Shown here piece after piece: positions 61,578-64,000 of a stretch of DNA of 64,000 nt. The translations under genes and the position numbers were made by a program. Position 1 is the first letter of the stretch; every line of letters begins with the position of its first letter. The notes beneath the pieces were generated by a model. The model was not told the origin of the DNA, made no database searches, and saw only the letters and a list, made by a program, of their open reading frames with translations. The stretch is from Lentisphaeria bacterium (GTDB taxonomy: Bacteria; Verrucomicrobiota; Lentisphaeria; Oligosphaerales; Oligosphaeraceae): the NCBI GenBank assembly GCA_016288215.1, contig JAEEYQ010000023.1, positions 1-64,000 of the forward strand. The letters are read 5' to 3'.

Positions 61578-62554
61578 AAGTCTGCATCATTGCCGAAGCA
61601 TTGAATCATCGACTCCAACCCATTTCCTTTGAACTGCTTACACGTGCGCTGGCGTTGGCTCCAGGGGACATTGGCGCCCTTGTGGTCTCCGACGGCCTGT
61701 CCGACTCCGAACTTCATCGGCTGGTGGCGGCGGGGGCGGACGTGGTCCTTTCCTATGAGGGGGACTTCCTTGGCCGTTTCCGTCCGGAGCCCTATGCCCA
61801 GGCGCTGTTGGCGGCAGTCAAAGAGCTTGAGCCGGAGATACTTATCGGTGGAGCCACCACGACAGGACGGACCTGGCTGCCCTACGCCGCCATGAAAATG
61901 CAGACAGGACTGACGGCGGACTGCACTGAACTGGCCATCGAGCCGGATAGCGGCCTGCTTTTGCAGACCCGCCCCGCCATCGGCGGCAACATCATGGCGA
62001 CCATCCGCACGCCTCATCATCGGCCCCAAATGGCCACCGTCCGGCCCCATGCCACGCCTCCTTCTATGGAAGTTGCTGGTAGAGAAGGAGTTATACGACA
62101 TATTGCCGCGCCGTCGGAATGGGACAATTCGGCGCTTTCCCTCATGCAGAGCACGCCGTTGGATGAAAGGCAGGAGCTTGCCAACGCCAAACGCATCGTC
62201 GCGGTGGGGCGTGGCATCCGCAAGCCGGAGCATCTGCCCATGATCCGTGAACTGGCCTCCCTTCTGGGAGCCGCCTTGGGGGCCACGCGGGAGATTGTGG
62301 ACAGGGGATGGCTTCCGTACAGCTGTCAGATTGGCCTTTCCGGCCGCACCGTGACTCCCGAACTCTATCTGGGGCTTGGCGTCTCCGGAGCCATACAGCA
62401 TTTGGCCGGCATGCAGACCGCCGCCCGCATCATCGCCGTCAACACGGACAGCGAAGCCCAAATCTTCTCGCTGGCGGACTTGGCCATCGTGGGGAGCTTG
62501 CATGATGTGGTTCCGAAACTCATTGAAACCGTCCGCAGAGGAGGTCAGCTCTAA
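61574..62554 (+). CDS. etfA: Electron transfer flavoprotein subunit alpha
   Basis: There are 326 residues. The N-terminal domain is MKVCIIAEALNHRLQPISFELL. The FAD domain has IVAVGRGIRKPEHLPMIRELASLLGAALGATREIVDRGWLP, the GLSGRTVTPELYLGLGVSGAIQHLAGMQTA loop, and INTDSEAQIFSLADLAIVGSLHDVVPKLIETV. No ferredoxin domain is fused at the N-terminus, unlike some lactate-dehydrogenase-coupled EtfA proteins. The ribosome site AGGAGG is strong. It overlaps the next gene at TAATG. Confidence 0.95.
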   Translation: MKVCIIAEALNHRLQPISFELLTRALALAPGDIGALVVSDGLSDSELHRLVAAGADVVLSYEGDFLGRFRPEPYAQALLAAVKELEPEILIGGATTTGRTWLPYAAMKMQTGLTADCTELAIEPDSGLLLQTRPAIGGNIMATIRTPHHRPQMATVRPHATPPSMEVAGREGVIRHIAAPSEWDNSALSLMQSTPLDERQELANAKRIVAVGRGIRKPEHLPMIRELASLLGAALGATREIVDRGWLPYSCQIGLSGRTVTPELYLGLGVSGAIQHLAGMQTAARIIAVNTDSEAQIFSLADLAIVGSLHDVVPKLIETVRRGGQL

Positions 62555-63984
62555 TGGATACCTATTCCCCTGTCACCGCTGAAATCGCCGCGCTTCTGGA
62601 GGAAATCTGCGGCGCGAACCATGTCATTTTCCGTGATGAGGAGCGGCTGGAGCCCTATTCCCACGATGAGATACCCGGAAAGCACTATCGACACATGCCG
62701 GAGATCGTGGTTCGCCCCTCCACCACGGAGGAGGTCTCCCGCATCGTGGCCCTTGCCAACGAACGGCATATTCCCGTGACTCCGCGGGGGGCCGGCTCCG
62801 GACTCTCCGGCGGCGCCGTTCCTGTCTTTGGCGGCATCGTGGTGGCCACGGACCGAATGAACAAGATTCTGGAGCTGGACAAGGAGAACATGATGATTGT
62901 GGTCCAGCCGGGTGTGGTGGCCAACGACATCAATGAGTTCCTCAAACCCCATGGGCTGTTCTACGCCGGCTATCCCATGAGCATGGAAACCTGCTACATC
63001 GGCGGCAACGTGGCGGAGAACGCCGGCGGCGGCAAGGCGGTCAAATATGGCGTTACAGGTCGCTATGTCCTTGGGCTGGAGGTGGTTATGCCTTCTGGGC
63101 AGATTTTGGAGGTGGGCGGCAAGCTGCTTAAGGACGTGACGGGATACAATCTCCTTCCCCTGCTGACCGGCTCGGAGGGCACGTTGGGCATCTTCACGAA
63201 AATCATCCTCAAGGTCATCCCGCGGCCCAAATACCAATTTGATCTGCTGGCGTTGTTCAAAGACAGCCGAACGGCCATCAACGCGGTGCCGGCCACCCTG
63301 ACCGGCTCCGGAATCACGCCCACATCCATAGAATACATGGACGCGGACTCCTTCAAAGCCGCCTGCCGCTACCTCAACGAGACCTTGCCCTATGATGAAT
63401 GCGGCGCCATGCTGCTGGTCTCCGTGGACGGCAATGACCCCGAGCAGATGATGGACGACATCGAGCTTCTGGGGGATTTTTTGGAGAAGCAGGGGGCCTT
63501 CAATGTGTATGTGGCGGACACGCAGGCCAATTCGGAGCGGATTTGGAAGATTCGCCGCAGCGTGGCGGAGGCATTCAGCCTGTATTTCCCCCGCCAGTCC
63601 GGAGAGGATGTGGTGGTGCCTCCCGCAGCCATCGCCGACGTGGTGGAGGAGTTTCAGACGCTGGCGGAGAAGTATGGCGTTGCCATTCCCTGCTATGGCC
63701 ATGCGGGGGACGGCAATCTGCACAGTCGAGTCAGCGCTCCAGACTCATGGAGCGACGAACAATGGGAGCAGACTCTGCCGAAGCTTCTGGAGGAGCTCTA
63801 TGGCGTGGTGGCCCGTCGCGGCGGCCGCATCTCCGGCGAGCACGGCATCGGCTGCAAGCGGCTCAAATACATGCCATGCGTGGTCTCCGAGGCCTTCATT
63901 GATGTGCTGCGGGCCATCAAGGCGGCTTTGGATCCCAACAACATCATGAACCCCGGCAAGATTTTCGCCATGACGGCCAAATGA
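62554..63984 (+). CDS. FAD-linked lactate/glycolate-type dehydrogenase (GlcD/LctD-like)
   Basis: A 476-residue FAD-binding oxidase of the GlcD family. PRGAGSGLSGGAVPVFGGIVVATDRMNKI is the FAD pyrophosphate loop, followed by GYPMSMETCYIGGNVAENAGGGKAVKYG and TGYNLLPLLTGSEGTLGIFT. The C-terminal metal/substrate part has CYGHAGDGNLHSRV and SGEHGIGCKRLKYM. Its position after etfB-etfA points to a lactate- or 2-hydroxyacid dehydrogenase that passes electrons through ETF. The substrate is inferred from context. Confidence 0.92.
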   Translation: MDTYSPVTAEIAALLEEICGANHVIFRDEERLEPYSHDEIPGKHYRHMPEIVVRPSTTEEVSRIVALANERHIPVTPRGAGSGLSGGAVPVFGGIVVATDRMNKILELDKENMMIVVQPGVVANDINEFLKPHGLFYAGYPMSMETCYIGGNVAENAGGGKAVKYGVTGRYVLGLEVVMPSGQILEVGGKLLKDVTGYNLLPLLTGSEGTLGIFTKIILKVIPRPKYQFDLLALFKDSRTAINAVPATLTGSGITPTSIEYMDADSFKAACRYLNETLPYDECGAMLLVSVDGNDPEQMMDDIELLGDFLEKQGAFNVYVADTQANSERIWKIRRSVAEAFSLYFPRQSGEDVVVPPAAIADVVEEFQTLAEKYGVAIPCYGHAGDGNLHSRVSAPDSWSDEQWEQTLPKLLEELYGVVARRGGRISGEHGIGCKRLKYMPCVVSEAFIDVLRAIKAALDPNNIMNPGKIFAMTAK

Positions 63985-64000
63985 ACACCCCTTGCGGCAA
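63981..64000 (+). CDS. Start of the next operon gene (cut by window edge)
   Basis: An ATG overlaps the stop of the dehydrogenase gene (ATGA at 63981) and reads M-N-T-P-C-G up to the edge. The overlap suggests a continuing operon. A cysteine-rich iron-sulfur partner (GlcF-like) would be usual, but only six residues are visible. Confidence 0.5.

Overview
The window is about 60% GC and almost fully coding. It looks like a Gram-negative chromosome from the PVC superphylum, most likely Lentisphaerota or Kiritimatiellota. This is an inference from protein content and not from a marker gene: a Tat-signal Gfo/Idh/MocA oxidoreductase, DUF1080 and F5/8-type-C domains on one secreted protein, an FG-GAP/UnbV lipoprotein, DUF4091/GH123, GH38, GH36-like and GH10-like enzymes, RNase HIII, and lipoprotein signals on several proteins. 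The lifestyle suggested is degradation of complex host or plant glycans.

Layout. 1-5.5 kb (minus): ymdB, nrdR, a second ATP-cone protein and an MFS transporter in one operon, preceded by an F420 ligase-like gene and rnhC. 5.7-12.2 kb (minus): a membrane-anchored 2175-residue giant. 12.3-16.3 kb (plus): tmk, holB and a secreted GH10-like hydrolase. 16.4-17.9 kb (minus): guaB. 18.2-22.3 kb (plus): polysaccharide deacetylase, proA, then an AT-rich Septu-type defence pair (ptuA, ptuB). 22.4-37.9 kb (minus): mnmA, a HEAT/F5-8C/DUF1080 protein, Gfo/Idh/MocA, SGNH esterase, FAD oxidoreductase, plsY, NAD kinase, FG-GAP lipoprotein, GH38 and mazG. 37.9-42.7 kb (minus): hisI, hisG and a complete ribose-type ABC importer. 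43-45.1 kb (plus): GH36-like galactosidase. 45.7-49.9 kb (minus): GH123-like hydrolase, M28 and M55 peptidases, flanked by two inverted copies of a ~200-bp repeat. 50.4-56.8 kb (minus): tRNA-Val(CAC) with terminator, clan GH-A hydrolase, two metallo-beta-lactamase-fold proteins and a lipopolysaccharide-kinase-fold protein lacking its catalytic Asp. 57-64 kb (plus): rmlD, thioredoxin-fold protein, mtaB, a small lipoprotein, then an etfB-etfA-FAD lactate/glycolate dehydrogenase operon that runs off the end.

How the genes work together. The secreted hydrolases, the Gfo/Idh/MocA plus DUF1080 pair and the sugar importer form a glycan-scavenging theme. Housekeeping genes (tmk, holB, guaB, proA, nadK, plsY, hisGI, mnmA, mtaB) are interleaved singly or in pairs, as in genomes where classical operons are broken up.

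The non-coding DNA is unusual. Several gaps hold tandem arrays with a 7-bp period (RTTRGGA; GACGCGA-like). A ~31-bp AT-rich near-palindrome recurs near gene starts, and the ~200-bp element with internal hairpins occurs as an inverted pair. These repeats, the degenerate kinase, the ATP-cone companion of NrdR and the Septu pair are the most interesting items. I found no reverse transcriptase, CRISPR array, rRNA, transposase or integrase.
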